From Oscillospiraceae bacterium (GTDB taxonomy: Bacteria; Bacillota; Clostridia; Oscillospirales; Ruminococcaceae), in NCBI GenBank assembly GCA_018380115.1, contig JAGZUF010000002.1, positions 1-64,000 on the forward strand: DNA of 64,000 nucleotides, in the 5' to 3' direction. The stretch's first letter is position 1; each line of letters begins with the position of its first letter. The translations under genes were made by a program, and so were the position numbers. Below are positions 8,885 through 17,540 of the stretch, in pieces. The notes below the pieces were generated by a model. The model was given only the letters and a program-made list of their open reading frames with translations. It had not been told where the DNA came from and searched no databases.

Positions 8885-8941
8885 TTGTCAAATCGGCTAT
8901 ACCAATTTGTCAAGGAAAAGGCGGCCGGCCGCGCGTATACT
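8885..8941 (+). promoter_or_regulatory. AraC-type direct-repeat operator and promoter of the xylB operon
   Basis: Two TTGTCAA boxes (8885-8891 and 8907-8913) with a 22-bp period. TATACT (8936-8941) follows 22 bp after the second box. The -35 position (8913-8918) is poor and abuts the proximal box, as in class II AraC activation. Same boxes and period as at 7503-7531. Confidence 0.7.
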
Positions 8942-8967
8942 CAAAAATACAGAAGGAGGCGGAGCAC

Positions 8968-10446
8968 ATGCTGTATATCGGTGTAGACCTCGGCACCTCG
9001 GCCTGCAAGTTCCTGCTGGTGGATGACAAGGGCCGCGTGCTGAATACCGTATCAAAAACATATCCCATCTCTTTTCCCCATCCGGGGTGGAGCGAACAGG
9101 CCCCGGAAGATTGGTGGGCGGCCTGTCTGGAAGGGATTCCCCTGCTTTTACAAGGATATGACGCGGCCCAGGTAGCCGCTGTCGGCGCGGGCGGGCAAAT
9201 GCACGGCCTTGTGGCGCTGGATGCCCAGGATGCTGTCATACGCCCCGCCATTTTATGGAACGACGGACGCACAGCGCAGGAGACAGCTTATCTGAATGGC
9301 TCGGTAGGGCGCAGCGTGCTCAGCGAGCGCACCGCCAACATCGCCTTTGCGGGATTTACAGCCCCCAAACTTCTGTGGATGCAGAAAAATGAGCCGGAGC
9401 TGTTCCGCCGCATCGCCAAAATCATGCTTCCCAAAGATTACCTTGTCTACCGCATGACAGGCGTGCATGCCACCGATTTTTCCGATGCCAGCGGCACCCT
9501 GCTGCTGGACGTGAAGAATAAGCGCTGGCATCCGGACATGTTGGCGCTGTGCGGCATAAACGAAAGCCAGATGCCCGCACTTTACCCCAGCTATGCCCCC
9601 GTGGGCACCCTGCTGCCGGAAGCGGCCCGTGCACTTGGCCTGCCGCAGGGCACTGTAGTGTGCGCGGGCGCAGGCGACAATGCGGCGGCCGCCGTGGGCA
9701 CCGGCACTGTGGGCGACGGCGGGTGTAATATCTCGCTCGGCACGTCAGGCACGGTATTCATTTCATCCGCTGCCTTTCAGGCAGATTCCCACAATGCGCT
9801 GCACTCTTTTGTGCACGCAGACGGCGGCTGGCACCTGATGGGGTGCATGCTGTCTGCCGCAAGCTGTAATCAGTGGTGGATGGAAAAAATTCTGGAAACC
9901 ACAGACCACAGCAGTGAACAGGAAAAAATAGAATGCGGGCGACTTGGCTGCAACGATGTGTTTTTTCTTCCCTACCTGATGGGCGAGCGCAGCCCTATCA
10001 ATGACACAAGCGCGCGCGGCATGTTTATTGGCATGAGCATGAGCACCACCCGCGCCTGTATGACGCAGGCCGTGCTGGAGGGTGTTGCCTTTGCCATACG
10101 GGACAGCTTTGAGGTTGCCCGTACCCTGGGGCTTTCCATTCCGCGCTCTACATTATGCGGCGGCGGGGCCAAATCGGCCTTGTGGCGAAAGATATTGGCC
10201 AATGTACTGAATATCCCGCTGGATACAACCCAGACGCAGGAGGGGCCCGGCTATGGGGCCGCGTTGCTTGCCATGGTGGCCTGCGGCCGCTTTTCAAATG
10301 TGCAGCAGGCGGCGCAAACCCTTGTGCGTGTAAAGGCCACCGTCCTGCCTCAGCCCGGCCTTGCAGAAAAATACGAGCAGCGGTATGCACAGTTCCGGCA
10401 GATATACCCCGCCTGCCGCGCTTTGTTCCCAAAACTTCAGGCCTGA
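8968..10446 (+). CDS. xylB: Xylulokinase-type FGGY sugar kinase
   Basis: 492 residues, normal for XylB. It phosphorylates a ketose, D-xylulose in characterised members, in the cytoplasm. The FGGY N-domain starts with the phosphate loop YIGVDLGTSACK. AGGQMHGLVALD, WNDGRTAQE and the catalytic-base region CAGAGDNAAAAVG (about 230) follow, and the C-domain has GGGAKSALWRKILANV (about 390). ATG at 8968 has AGGAGGCGGAG upstream. It is first in an operon with a DUF4867 protein and a fucose/arabinose-isomerase-like protein. No ordinary xylose isomerase is present, so the true substrate may be another ketose such as L-fuculose or D-ribulose. Confidence 0.93.
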   Translation: MLYIGVDLGTSACKFLLVDDKGRVLNTVSKTYPISFPHPGWSEQAPEDWWAACLEGIPLLLQGYDAAQVAAVGAGGQMHGLVALDAQDAVIRPAILWNDGRTAQETAYLNGSVGRSVLSERTANIAFAGFTAPKLLWMQKNEPELFRRIAKIMLPKDYLVYRMTGVHATDFSDASGTLLLDVKNKRWHPDMLALCGINESQMPALYPSYAPVGTLLPEAARALGLPQGTVVCAGAGDNAAAAVGTGTVGDGGCNISLGTSGTVFISSAAFQADSHNALHSFVHADGGWHLMGCMLSAASCNQWWMEKILETTDHSSEQEKIECGRLGCNDVFFLPYLMGERSPINDTSARGMFIGMSMSTTRACMTQAVLEGVAFAIRDSFEVARTLGLSIPRSTLCGGGAKSALWRKILANVLNIPLDTTQTQEGPGYGAALLAMVACGRFSNVQQAAQTLVRVKATVLPQPGLAEKYEQRYAQFRQIYPACRALFPKLQA

Positions 10447-10462
10447 AGAAAGGATGCTGGCA

Positions 10463-11119
10463 ATGCACATTTATTCTGTATATGACGAGGCGTTCCGCCC
10501 CTACGGCAGAGTAGCGGAAGGCCTGGCCGATAAGGCGCTGATGCATGCGCTTGGCCAAACGCCAATGCCGGAAGAAAGCACCATGTACGTCCCGCAGGAC
10601 CCCGCACTGCAGGCACTGCCTGCGGCAGAGATTTTCCGCACACATGCATTTGGCGGCATGCCGGTGCAGATGGGCTGGTGCAACGGCCGCAACACCAAGC
10701 TGAACTGCCTAGAATATCACCGCAGCAGCGAGTTCAACCTCGGCACGGAAGATTTCATCCTTCTCGTCGCCAGGCAGCAGGAAGCTGTGCAGGGGAAGCT
10801 GGACACCGCATATGTAGCGGCCTTTCTCGTTCCGGCGGGTGTGCTGGTGGAAATATACGCCACTACCCTGCACTATGCCCCGTGCCATGTGGACGCCGCG
10901 CGCGGCTTCCGTGTTTTGGTTGCTCTGCCGGCAGGCACTAATACAGCAAGGCCACCCGTCCAGGCCCGTACGCCGGAGGATGCCCTTCTGTGGGCCTGCA
11001 ACAAATGGCTTCTGGCGCACCCCGATTCCGCAGAGGCCGCGCAGGGTGCTTATCCGGGCCTGAGCGGAAAAAATATCGACCTTGCCCGCGAGGCAATGCA
11101 GTTTCAAGGAGGTAAGTGA
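10463..11119 (+). CDS. DUF4867 family protein
   Basis: 218 residues, 16 bases after xylB and ending one base before the isomerase-like gene, so co-transcribed. Begins MHIYSVYDEAFRPYGRV. The centre (GMPVQMGWCNGRNTKLNCLE and DFILLVARQQE, then LVEIYATTLHYAPCHV) looks like a cupin-type fold with possible ligands in the YATTLHYAPCH segment. I recognise the family as DUF4867, which tends to sit beside fucose-isomerase-like genes; its biochemical role is not known to me. A sugar mutarotase, lyase or isomerase accessory is only a guess. The ATG at 10463 is favoured over 10454 because AGGA lies 8 bases upstream. Confidence 0.85.
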   Translation: MHIYSVYDEAFRPYGRVAEGLADKALMHALGQTPMPEESTMYVPQDPALQALPAAEIFRTHAFGGMPVQMGWCNGRNTKLNCLEYHRSSEFNLGTEDFILLVARQQEAVQGKLDTAYVAAFLVPAGVLVEIYATTLHYAPCHVDAARGFRVLVALPAGTNTARPPVQARTPEDALLWACNKWLLAHPDSAEAAQGAYPGLSGKNIDLAREAMQFQGGK

Positions 11120-11120
11120 C

Positions 11121-12608
11121 ATGCAAAGAAATATACCTGAAGTGAAGGTCGGCATCATCGCCGTCTCACGGGATTGTTTTCCCATACAGCTTTCTGAACG
11201 GCGGCGCGCCGCCGTTGCGGCCGCTTGTGCGGCAAGAGGCCTGCCCGTGTATGAGGTGCCGGCAGCTGTGGAGAATGAAAACGACATGCTGAAGGCAGTT
11301 GCCGAGGCAGAAAGAGCCGGGTGTAATGCGCTGGCGGTTTTTCTGGGCAATTTCGGCCCCGAAACGCCTGAAACGCTGATTGCACGGCATTTTAGCGGCC
11401 CGTGCATGTTCCTTGCCGCGGCCGAGGGCGACGGAGACCTTGTGGACGGGCGCGGCGATGCCTATTGCGGCATGCTGAACTGCTCGTACAACCTTGGGCT
11501 GCGCCGTCTGAACGGATATATCCCGCAATATCCGGTGGGCAGCGCAGAGGAATTGGCCGAAAAAATAGCTGAATTCCTCCCCATAGCCCGCGCCGTTTTA
11601 GGTCTGAAGGGGCTGAAAATCATTACATTCGGCCCGCGCCCGCAAGACTTTTTCGCCTGCAACGCCCCCATCAGGGGCTTGTATGAGCTGGGGGTGGAAG
11701 TGGAGGAAAACAGCGAACTGGACCTGCTGGTTGCTTACCGCCAGCACGCGGGCGATGCGCGAATTCCATCTGTGTGCGCAGACATGGCGGCAGAGATGGG
11801 CGAGGGAAATTATTACCCCGATTTGAACGAGCGGATGGCGCAATTTGAGCTGACCCTGCTGGACTGGGCCGAAGCCCACAAGGGCAGCAGGCAATATGTG
11901 GCCTTTGCCAACAAATGCTGGCCAGCCTTCCCCGGCCAGTTCGGCTTCGAGCCCTGCTACGTCAACAGCCGCCTTGCGGCGCGCGGCATTCCCGTGGCCT
12001 GTGAGGTAGACATTTACGGCGCACTGAGCGAATATATCGGCATGTGCATCTCCGGCGACACTGTCACGCTGCTGGATATCAACAACAGCGTGCCGCCCTA
12101 TCTGTATGAGGAAGATATTGCCGGAAAATTCCCCTATCAGCTTACAGACACCTTTATGGGGTTCCACTGCGGAAACACGCCCAGCTGCAAAATGTGCAGC
12201 GGCCGCGCGGTAAAATATCAGCTCATCCAGCACCGCCTGTTGGAGCCTGCAGACAGCGCGCCGGATTTCACGCGCGGCACGCTGGAGGGCGACATCGCCC
12301 CCGGCCCCGTCACATTCTACCGCCTGCAGTGTGACAGCGAGGGCATACTGCGCGCATATATCGCACAGGGAGAGGTGCTTCCTGTCCCCACGCGCAGCTT
12401 CGGCGGCATTGGCATTTTTGCAATTCCCCAAATGGGGCGCTTCTATCGCCATGTGCTTGTCGAAAAGAGGTATCCCCACCACGGTGCAGTCGCTTTCCGC
12501 CATGTGGGAAGGCCTCTGTTCGAATTATTCCGCTATTTGGGCATACGGGATATTTCTTATAACCAGCCTGCTCATCTGCCGTATCCCAGCGAAAACCCTT
12601 TCATCTGA
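11121..12608 (+). CDS. L-fucose/L-arabinose isomerase family protein
   Basis: 495 residues. It has the two-domain fold of fucose/arabinose isomerases: an N-terminal Rossmann-like domain (VKVGIIAVSRDCFP; AVFLGNFGPETPE about 80-95), a middle domain, and a C-terminal metal-binding domain with LLDINNS and MGFHCGNTPSCKMC (about 345-360). The Cys/His-rich GFHCGNTPSCKMC segment is characteristic of the FucI-like branch. AAGGAGG precedes the ATG. Third gene of the xylB operon. It would isomerise an aldose to the ketose phosphorylated by the XylB homologue. Which aldose is unclear. Confidence 0.88.
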   Translation: MQRNIPEVKVGIIAVSRDCFPIQLSERRRAAVAAACAARGLPVYEVPAAVENENDMLKAVAEAERAGCNALAVFLGNFGPETPETLIARHFSGPCMFLAAAEGDGDLVDGRGDAYCGMLNCSYNLGLRRLNGYIPQYPVGSAEELAEKIAEFLPIARAVLGLKGLKIITFGPRPQDFFACNAPIRGLYELGVEVEENSELDLLVAYRQHAGDARIPSVCADMAAEMGEGNYYPDLNERMAQFELTLLDWAEAHKGSRQYVAFANKCWPAFPGQFGFEPCYVNSRLAARGIPVACEVDIYGALSEYIGMCISGDTVTLLDINNSVPPYLYEEDIAGKFPYQLTDTFMGFHCGNTPSCKMCSGRAVKYQLIQHRLLEPADSAPDFTRGTLEGDIAPGPVTFYRLQCDSEGILRAYIAQGEVLPVPTRSFGGIGIFAIPQMGRFYRHVLVEKRYPHHGAVAFRHVGRPLFELFRYLGIRDISYNQPAHLPYPSENPFI

Positions 12609-12634
12609 CTTATACTCCTATCTGCATATACTGA

Positions 12635-12668
12635 AAACGGGGCGCCTGTGAAAGAGGCGCCCCGTTTT
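12635..12668. terminator. Bidirectional terminator between convergent operons
   Basis: Stem AAACGGGGCGCCT / AGGCGCCCCGTTT with loop GTGAAAG and flanking T runs on the plus strand. It separates the xylB operon from the long leg operon arriving on the minus strand. Confidence 0.85.
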
Positions 12669-12723
12669 TAGCGTGCAGACAGCGGCACGCCTTTTTTGCC
12701 ATATGGATTTTATATCATGCGCC

Positions 12724-13179
12724 CTACTGCCGCTTTTCCCGTGCGGCAAACACGCGGAATACGCCCTTCGGCAATGCCAGCACCAGCACGATGCCCAGGG
12801 CGATGACACCGGCAATTTTCAGCGTCTCCACCCCTTTGAAAACAGCGGCCGCGTTATCGCCTGTGATAAAAGCGTACACTGTATAATAGATACCCGCGCC
12901 TGGCACCAGCGGGAAAATGCCGCCTGTAAGGAATACTGTAACAGGGCAGCGGCGCACCACTGCCAGCACGCGGCTGAGCAGCGCCAGGCCCAGTGTGCCG
13001 CAAAACGAGGCCGCTACCACTGAAATACCGCCCTGTACGGCCAGCCAGTACACCACCCAGCCCACCATGCCGGTGAGGCCGCATGGCACCCACTCGCGCC
13101 TGGGCGCATGGAACAGGATGGCAAACGCCATCACTGCCGCAAAGGAAACTGCACACTGAACCAAAAGCCGCACCGTCAT
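12724..13179 (-). CDS. Threonine/serine exporter, C-terminal half (ThrE_2 type)
   Basis: 151 residues with about five membrane helices (CGLTGMVGWVVYWLAVQGG; GGIFPLVPGAGIYYTVYAF). It matches the short partner of split ThrE/YjjP-YjjB exporters, which export L-threonine, L-serine or, in YjjPB, succinate. It overlaps the upstream gene by ATGA (13176-13179), so the two subunits are co-translated. Last gene of the minus-strand series that begins at legB; its presence there may be read-through rather than function. Confidence 0.9.
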   Translation of the reverse strand: MTVRLLVQCAVSFAAVMAFAILFHAPRREWVPCGLTGMVGWVVYWLAVQGGISVVAASFCGTLGLALLSRVLAVVRRCPVTVFLTGGIFPLVPGAGIYYTVYAFITGDNAAAVFKGVETLKIAGVIALGIVLVLALPKGVFRVFAAREKRQ

Positions 13180-13964
13180 CGTACAATCACCCCCGGAAGA
13201 GCCGCGCTGGCCCCCAGCACAAAGCCCACGCCCAGCGCAATGGCAGCGCCTATCAGAAGCGCCTCGATGCCTCGGATTGTGCCGGAGAGGTAATCACACC
13301 CCGCAATATCGCGCACGCCGTTTGTAAGCGCAATACCCGGCACCAGCGGGATGATGCCGCCGATAATTACTTTGTCGATGCTGCATGCGGCGCCTGCCAG
13401 GTTCATCAGCTGCACCACCGCCACGCTCACAGCCGCCACCCATGCGGCGCTGAGCAGGTTCTCAATAAATCGGTTCGTGCCGCGCCGCGCAAGAAAAATG
13501 CGCAGCGGCTCCAGCGCAAAGCCGGCCAGCAACGCGGCCAGTGCGTCCAGCGGAGTGCCGCCGTACAGATACGCAAAGCCCGCGGCGCCCACACCGCAGG
13601 CCAGCACGCGCAGCCAGGACGGCCAGCCCGGCAGCGTCTCAATCGCACGCAGGCTGCAAAATGCATCTGCCAGGGGAACGCCGCCGCGCTCAATAGCGCG
13701 CGAAAGCTCGTTTACCGCCACGATGCGCTTGAGGTGGATGTTCGTAACGTTCACGCTGCGTACCTCACCGGAAAAGGTGCCCTCATCGCCCTTCAGTGAG
13801 GCGAACAGACCGTTCGTAAGCACATATACATTGAAATTCTGCGCGCCGTAGCTTTTTGCAATGCGCTGCATGGTCTCCTGCACGCGGAAGATTTCGCCGC
13901 CGTTTGCCAGCAGCACGCGGCCTGCCTCCAGCGTAAATTCCAAAATCTCCTGCTGCCGTGCCAT
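13176..13964 (-). CDS. Threonine/serine exporter, N-terminal half (DUF1212/ThrE)
   Basis: 262 residues. A soluble N-terminal ~110 residues (LLANGGEIFRVQETMQRIAK; FASLKGDEGTF) precedes about five membrane helices including KVIIGGIIPLVPGIALTNG, the ThrE signature shared with the partner gene. The start at 13964 (MARQQEILEF) fits family alignments; an in-frame GTG at 14003 would overlap the preceding gene and is less likely. Thirty bases separate it from the GNAT gene, so it probably shares the leg transcript. Confidence 0.9.
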   Translation of the reverse strand: MARQQEILEFTLEAGRVLLANGGEIFRVQETMQRIAKSYGAQNFNVYVLTNGLFASLKGDEGTFSGEVRSVNVTNIHLKRIVAVNELSRAIERGGVPLADAFCSLRAIETLPGWPSWLRVLACGVGAAGFAYLYGGTPLDALAALLAGFALEPLRIFLARRGTNRFIENLLSAAWVAAVSVAVVQLMNLAGAACSIDKVIIGGIIPLVPGIALTNGVRDIAGCDYLSGTIRGIEALLIGAAIALGVGFVLGASAALPGVIVR

Positions 13965-13993
13965 TCCACACGCCGCCTTTCCCCAGGCTGACT

Positions 13994-14791
13994 TCACAGC
14001 CACAATGTCTCTATCTGCTGCAGCACAGGGCCATTGCCCTGCACTGCATACCAGCGCTGCTGCGGCCGCCCCAGAAAGCCCGCGCGCTGCAAAAGGCGCA
14101 CAGCAGGCCCGTTTTCCTGCGGGGCCAGTGCAAAGGGCTCATAGCCCTGCCCCGGCGCCTGCGCCCAGCGCGCCGCCGCGCGCAGCACTGCCATCCCGTA
14201 GCCTTTGCCGCGCTGGCTTTTTGCCGTATACAGCCCGAACAGGCGCAGCGTGCTGGCATAGCCGAAGCCAAGGCACACGCTTACGGGTATCTCGGCCCGG
14301 TTGCAGGCAAAAAAAGCCCGCGCGCCCGCGCGGAGCTGCCTTTTCAAAAGCTCTGCCCTTCCGGGCAAGCCCTCGCAGCTCTCGGCCAGAAGCTGGCCCT
14401 GCGCGCCCTGCATGGGGCTTGCAGAGAGAACGACGGGGCAGTCGTTTGCATGAAGCTCCAGGCTTTCCTCGGCGCCGGTGCAGAACTCGCGCACCGGTAC
14501 CTTTCGCAGGGTATAGCCACTCTCAGAAAGCACTGCCTCGCAGGCCGAAAGCGGAAGCGCGTCGGGCGCCCACACAACAAGGGGCAGGGCGCCCGCCTGC
14601 GCAAACTGCGCCTGGGCAAAGGCCAGCGCCGCGGCGGCATCCTGCCCTTGCCCCGCCTTCAGCACAGCCCAGTTTGCCGCGGGGCAGCCGGAGGCCCCGG
14701 CGCAGGTAAACACGCGCACCCGGCTGTCTTCCACAAAATGCAGATAGCGCTTAGGCGCATGCATCTCATGCTCTTCCATAGGGGTGAACAT
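13994..14791 (-). CDS. GNAT-family N-acetyltransferase
   Basis: 265 residues. The C-terminal half carries the acetyl-CoA motif A, YTAKSQRGKGYGMAVLRA (RGKGYG, near 195-215), then NGPAVRLLQRAGF, typical of GNAT enzymes. The N-terminal half is divergent and may bind the substrate. It lies nine bases after legF in the legionaminate operon. The usual LegH sugar N-acetyltransferase is missing here, so this enzyme is a candidate to fill that step or to acylate a finished sugar. That is inference from position only. Confidence 0.85.
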   Translation of the reverse strand: MFTPMEEHEMHAPKRYLHFVEDSRVRVFTCAGASGCPAANWAVLKAGQGQDAAAALAFAQAQFAQAGALPLVVWAPDALPLSACEAVLSESGYTLRKVPVREFCTGAEESLELHANDCPVVLSASPMQGAQGQLLAESCEGLPGRAELLKRQLRAGARAFFACNRAEIPVSVCLGFGYASTLRLFGLYTAKSQRGKGYGMAVLRAAARWAQAPGQGYEPFALAPQENGPAVRLLQRAGFLGRPQQRWYAVQGNGPVLQQIETLWL

Positions 14792-14800
14792 GCCTGCCGC

Positions 14801-15562
14801 CTACCTTCTCACTGCATCGCGCACCGCACCGAACGAGGGCATAGCGGCATACAGATGGCGCGCAATGGCCTCCATCAGGCGGTAATCTTCTTCCGAATCA
14901 ATGTCGATGATGCCGGTGTCGAACATCTGGTAAATGCCGCACTTGCCGTCCCACAAAAATCCTGTCTCATTTTCCAGCAAAAACGCGCGTTTGAACACAT
15001 AAATAGAGGCGTTCAAATCGTACACGGGCGGCGTCTGCTGGCGTGCGGTAAAATGGTGGTCGATAACGCGTTTGGCAAGCCCATCCTCCAGCTTTGCCAT
15101 GTTGAAATAGGGGGTGCGGCGCGCCGGGCACACGCTGAATACAAGGTCCAGCTGCGGGCGGCGCAGCTTTTCAGCGTATGCGCCGGAGACATCCTGCGCC
15201 TGCCGCAGGGGGCTTGTAATATCAAGGTCGATAAGGTGCTCATAGCGCTGGCCCGTGCGGCGCTCCATCTCTCGCAGGCTGTGCTGGTACACCATCATCT
15301 TGGGCACCACGTCGCCGCACAGCTCCTGCGGGCGGCGCAGCACATGCACCTCGGGATACTTTTCCACCACCGTATTGATAAGCAGCTCGCTGTCGGTGTT
15401 CAGGCAGATGTCCACACAAAGCTGCGGGTTCTGCTGCTCAAACAGCTTGGCTGCAGCCAAGCTGTAATGGCTGAGCGGCAGGCCGTCAAAAATTTTCAGA
15501 TTCTTGTTTTTGAAGCCCTTCGAGCCCGCGCGCCCGCAGATGGTGATTAATACATGTTCCAT
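14801..15562 (-). CDS. legF: CMP-nonulosonate cytidylyltransferase (LegF/NeuA family)
   Basis: 253 residues. It activates a nonulosonic acid with CTP to the CMP-sugar donor. The nucleotide-binding motif CGRAGSKGFKNKN is at residues 9-21, with DICLNTDSE and EHLIDLDITSPLR (about 110-122) and a C-terminal DTGIIDIDSEEDYRLME. Length fits NeuA/PseF/LegF. It follows a Gfo/Idh gene by four bases. The neighbouring ptmE, legB, legC, legG and legI make legionaminic acid the most likely substrate rather than N-acetylneuraminate. Confidence 0.9.
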   Translation of the reverse strand: MEHVLITICGRAGSKGFKNKNLKIFDGLPLSHYSLAAAKLFEQQNPQLCVDICLNTDSELLINTVVEKYPEVHVLRRPQELCGDVVPKMMVYQHSLREMERRTGQRYEHLIDLDITSPLRQAQDVSGAYAEKLRRPQLDLVFSVCPARRTPYFNMAKLEDGLAKRVIDHHFTARQQTPPVYDLNASIYVFKRAFLLENETGFLWDGKCGIYQMFDTGIIDIDSEEDYRLMEAIARHLYAAMPSFGAVRDAVRR

Positions 15563-15566
15563 ACCC

Positions 15567-16493
15567 TTACGCTTCCCCCAGTGCGATTTTCAAAACTTCC
15601 TGCGCCGTGCGCGGCGGGTTCACACTTTCGCCCGTGCCGTGCAGCGCATATTCCAGAAAATATTCCATTTCGCGCTCATAGCGCGCGTTCACCGGCTCTG
15701 GGTACGCCTCCACGCGCCCATCTGCCAGCGTCAGAGTGCCTGCGCCGAAATCTGCCGTAACGGTGCCGTCTTTGCAGAACAGTTCTATGCTGCGGCGGTA
15801 GGTGCGGCCGAAATAATCGAGGTGCACCTCTGCCAGCAGCGTGTCGTAGCGCGCGATATACACGGCCAAATCGTCAGAGTCCAGCTCTAGCTCGCTGTAG
15901 GTGCCCTTCAAGCAATAAACCTGCCTCGGCGTGCCAAACAGCTCGGCCATATAGTCCCATTCGTGGATGAGGTCCACAGCCACACCGCCGCCCATGGCCC
16001 TGTGTGCAGAATACACGGTGCGGTAGTCCACACCGGGGCGCCATTCCGGCAGGTAGGACGAGCATATCACCCGCGCCGAATACGGCCGAAGCTGCGGAAG
16101 AAGGCGCTTTAAGGCCAGCATCACGCCGCACCAGCGCATGGGTGCCGCCACATATGCCTTCTGGCTCGGCGCAAGGCACGCGCCGAGGTCTTTGCCCGGC
16201 GCATCGAAAATGGGCTTTTCAATAAACAGCGCCCCTGCTTTGCCGCGCAGTGCGCACAGCGTATCGTAGTGCAGGCTTGTTGGGTTTGTGATAAAGGCCG
16301 CGTCAAACTGCGCCTCCTGCGGCAGAGCGGAAAATTCACCTGCCAGCAAAGCCTTCACTTCGCCCGCAAGCGCGCGCGCAGAGCTGCGCAGCGCATATGC
16401 CTGCACGGCCACGCCGCTGCGGGCCGCGGCGGCGTGCAGGTTTTTCAAATGCCTTGTGCCGATAGAGCCAAGGCCGCAGAACAGCACCTTCAT
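15567..16493 (-). CDS. Gfo/Idh/MocA-family oxidoreductase
   Basis: 308 residues. Rossmann NAD(P) motif LFCGLGSIGTRHLKN at residues 4-18, then AAFITNPTSLH and the conserved EKP motif LFIEKPIFDAPGK (about 95-107). The C-terminal domain includes GGGVAVDLIHEWDYMAELFG (about 165-185). Located between a second oxidoreductase and legF. Such enzymes accompany legionaminate and sialate clusters; PtmF in Campylobacter is thought to help supply the amino-sugar precursor. The exact reaction is unknown. Confidence 0.88.
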   Translation of the reverse strand: MKVLFCGLGSIGTRHLKNLHAAAARSGVAVQAYALRSSARALAGEVKALLAGEFSALPQEAQFDAAFITNPTSLHYDTLCALRGKAGALFIEKPIFDAPGKDLGACLAPSQKAYVAAPMRWCGVMLALKRLLPQLRPYSARVICSSYLPEWRPGVDYRTVYSAHRAMGGGVAVDLIHEWDYMAELFGTPRQVYCLKGTYSELELDSDDLAVYIARYDTLLAEVHLDYFGRTYRRSIELFCKDGTVTADFGAGTLTLADGRVEAYPEPVNARYEREMEYFLEYALHGTGESVNPPRTAQEVLKIALGEA

Positions 16494-16518
16494 ATGCGGG
16501 GCCGCCTTTCTGTTTTTC

Positions 16519-17499
16519 TCATGCCTGCTCGATGCGCTCGATCAGGGCGATAGTCTCTTTGTCTTTTTCGAAGGAGTAACGCGCGGCGCCCCTGCCCTCC
16601 AGAACGGCAAAAAACTCTGCCAGCTCGTCGGCATAGGCATTTTCCACAATATTATCAGAATAGCGCGCATCGTGCTCCACACTGGCATAGGTATCTACCG
16701 GCACCCTGCATTTTTTCACTGAGTCGTATTCGGCCAGAGACTGCGGGCTGCCCTCCCAGAACAGATGCAACCCCTCGCCGAACACCTCGAAATTGCGCAC
16801 TGCCTTAGGGCTCACCACATCTACCGCCAGCACGCCCTTGGTGCCATTTTCGTGGCGCAGCACAGTGAAATAGGTGTCCGGGTAATCAATTTCAAGCGCG
16901 CTGAGCTTGTCTTTTTCCACATACACATGCTTCACCGGGCCGAACGTGTCCAGAAGCCAGGGCAGGTCGATGCCGAATATTTCGCGCACGCCGCCGGTGC
17001 GCTTATCGCCCACAAAAAAGTTTTTGTAATTTTCCCACGGGTGCCAGTCGGGAAGATACTGCCCGATATGATAAATATAGTTTACAGGCTTTGAAAATTC
17101 CTGCACGCGGCGCTTGATATACTGCGTTTCGCCGCGGTACAGCATGGTGCTGGACAAAAACAGCGGCACGCCCTTTTCCCTTGCCGCCGCCGTCAGCTCA
17201 TCGTAGCCGTCGTCCACCAGGTTCAGCTCTGTAAACACGGGCACGCCCGCCTGTAAAAGCCGGGCGATGATTGCAGCGTGGGTGACGGGCGCCGTGCACA
17301 CAAAGGCGGCGCGCGGCGCCTTCGCCGCCAGGGCCGCCTCAAGGCTTTCATATGCCCGTATGCCCAAGGCTTCAGCCTCTTCGCGGCGCGCGGGGGAAAG
17401 GTCCACCCCGCACAGGGCGGCCTGCGGCCGGGCGCGCTTCAGCAGGCGCGCCCGGCGCTTGCCCATGCTGCCAAGGCCTATCACAAGCAGTGTTTCCAT
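16519..17499 (-). CDS. Gfo/Idh/MocA-family oxidoreductase, PtmF-like
   Basis: 326 residues. NAD-binding motif LLVIGLGSMGKRRARLLKR at the N-terminus, AAFVCTAPVTHAAII near 75, and a C-terminal domain with EIFGIDLPWLLDTFGPVKHVYVE. The true start is probably 17499: an AAAGGAG site lies inside the longer open frame ten bases before that ATG. Second of two adjacent, clearly divergent members of the family in the leg operon. By position and fold it resembles PtmF of the C. jejuni legionaminate pathway. Confidence 0.87.
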   Translation of the reverse strand: METLLVIGLGSMGKRRARLLKRARPQAALCGVDLSPARREEAEALGIRAYESLEAALAAKAPRAAFVCTAPVTHAAIIARLLQAGVPVFTELNLVDDGYDELTAAAREKGVPLFLSSTMLYRGETQYIKRRVQEFSKPVNYIYHIGQYLPDWHPWENYKNFFVGDKRTGGVREIFGIDLPWLLDTFGPVKHVYVEKDKLSALEIDYPDTYFTVLRHENGTKGVLAVDVVSPKAVRNFEVFGEGLHLFWEGSPQSLAEYDSVKKCRVPVDTYASVEHDARYSDNIVENAYADELAEFFAVLEGRGAARYSFEKDKETIALIERIEQA

Positions 17500-17540
17500 A
17501 TCCGGCATTCTCCTTTGCTCCATATATACTCACAGGGTGC

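Noticed and set aside
5533..12608. Xylan or xylose utilisation cluster
   Set aside because: Only the kinase resembles a xylose gene. No xylosidase, xylose isomerase or transporter is present, and the isomerase is of the fucose/arabinose family.
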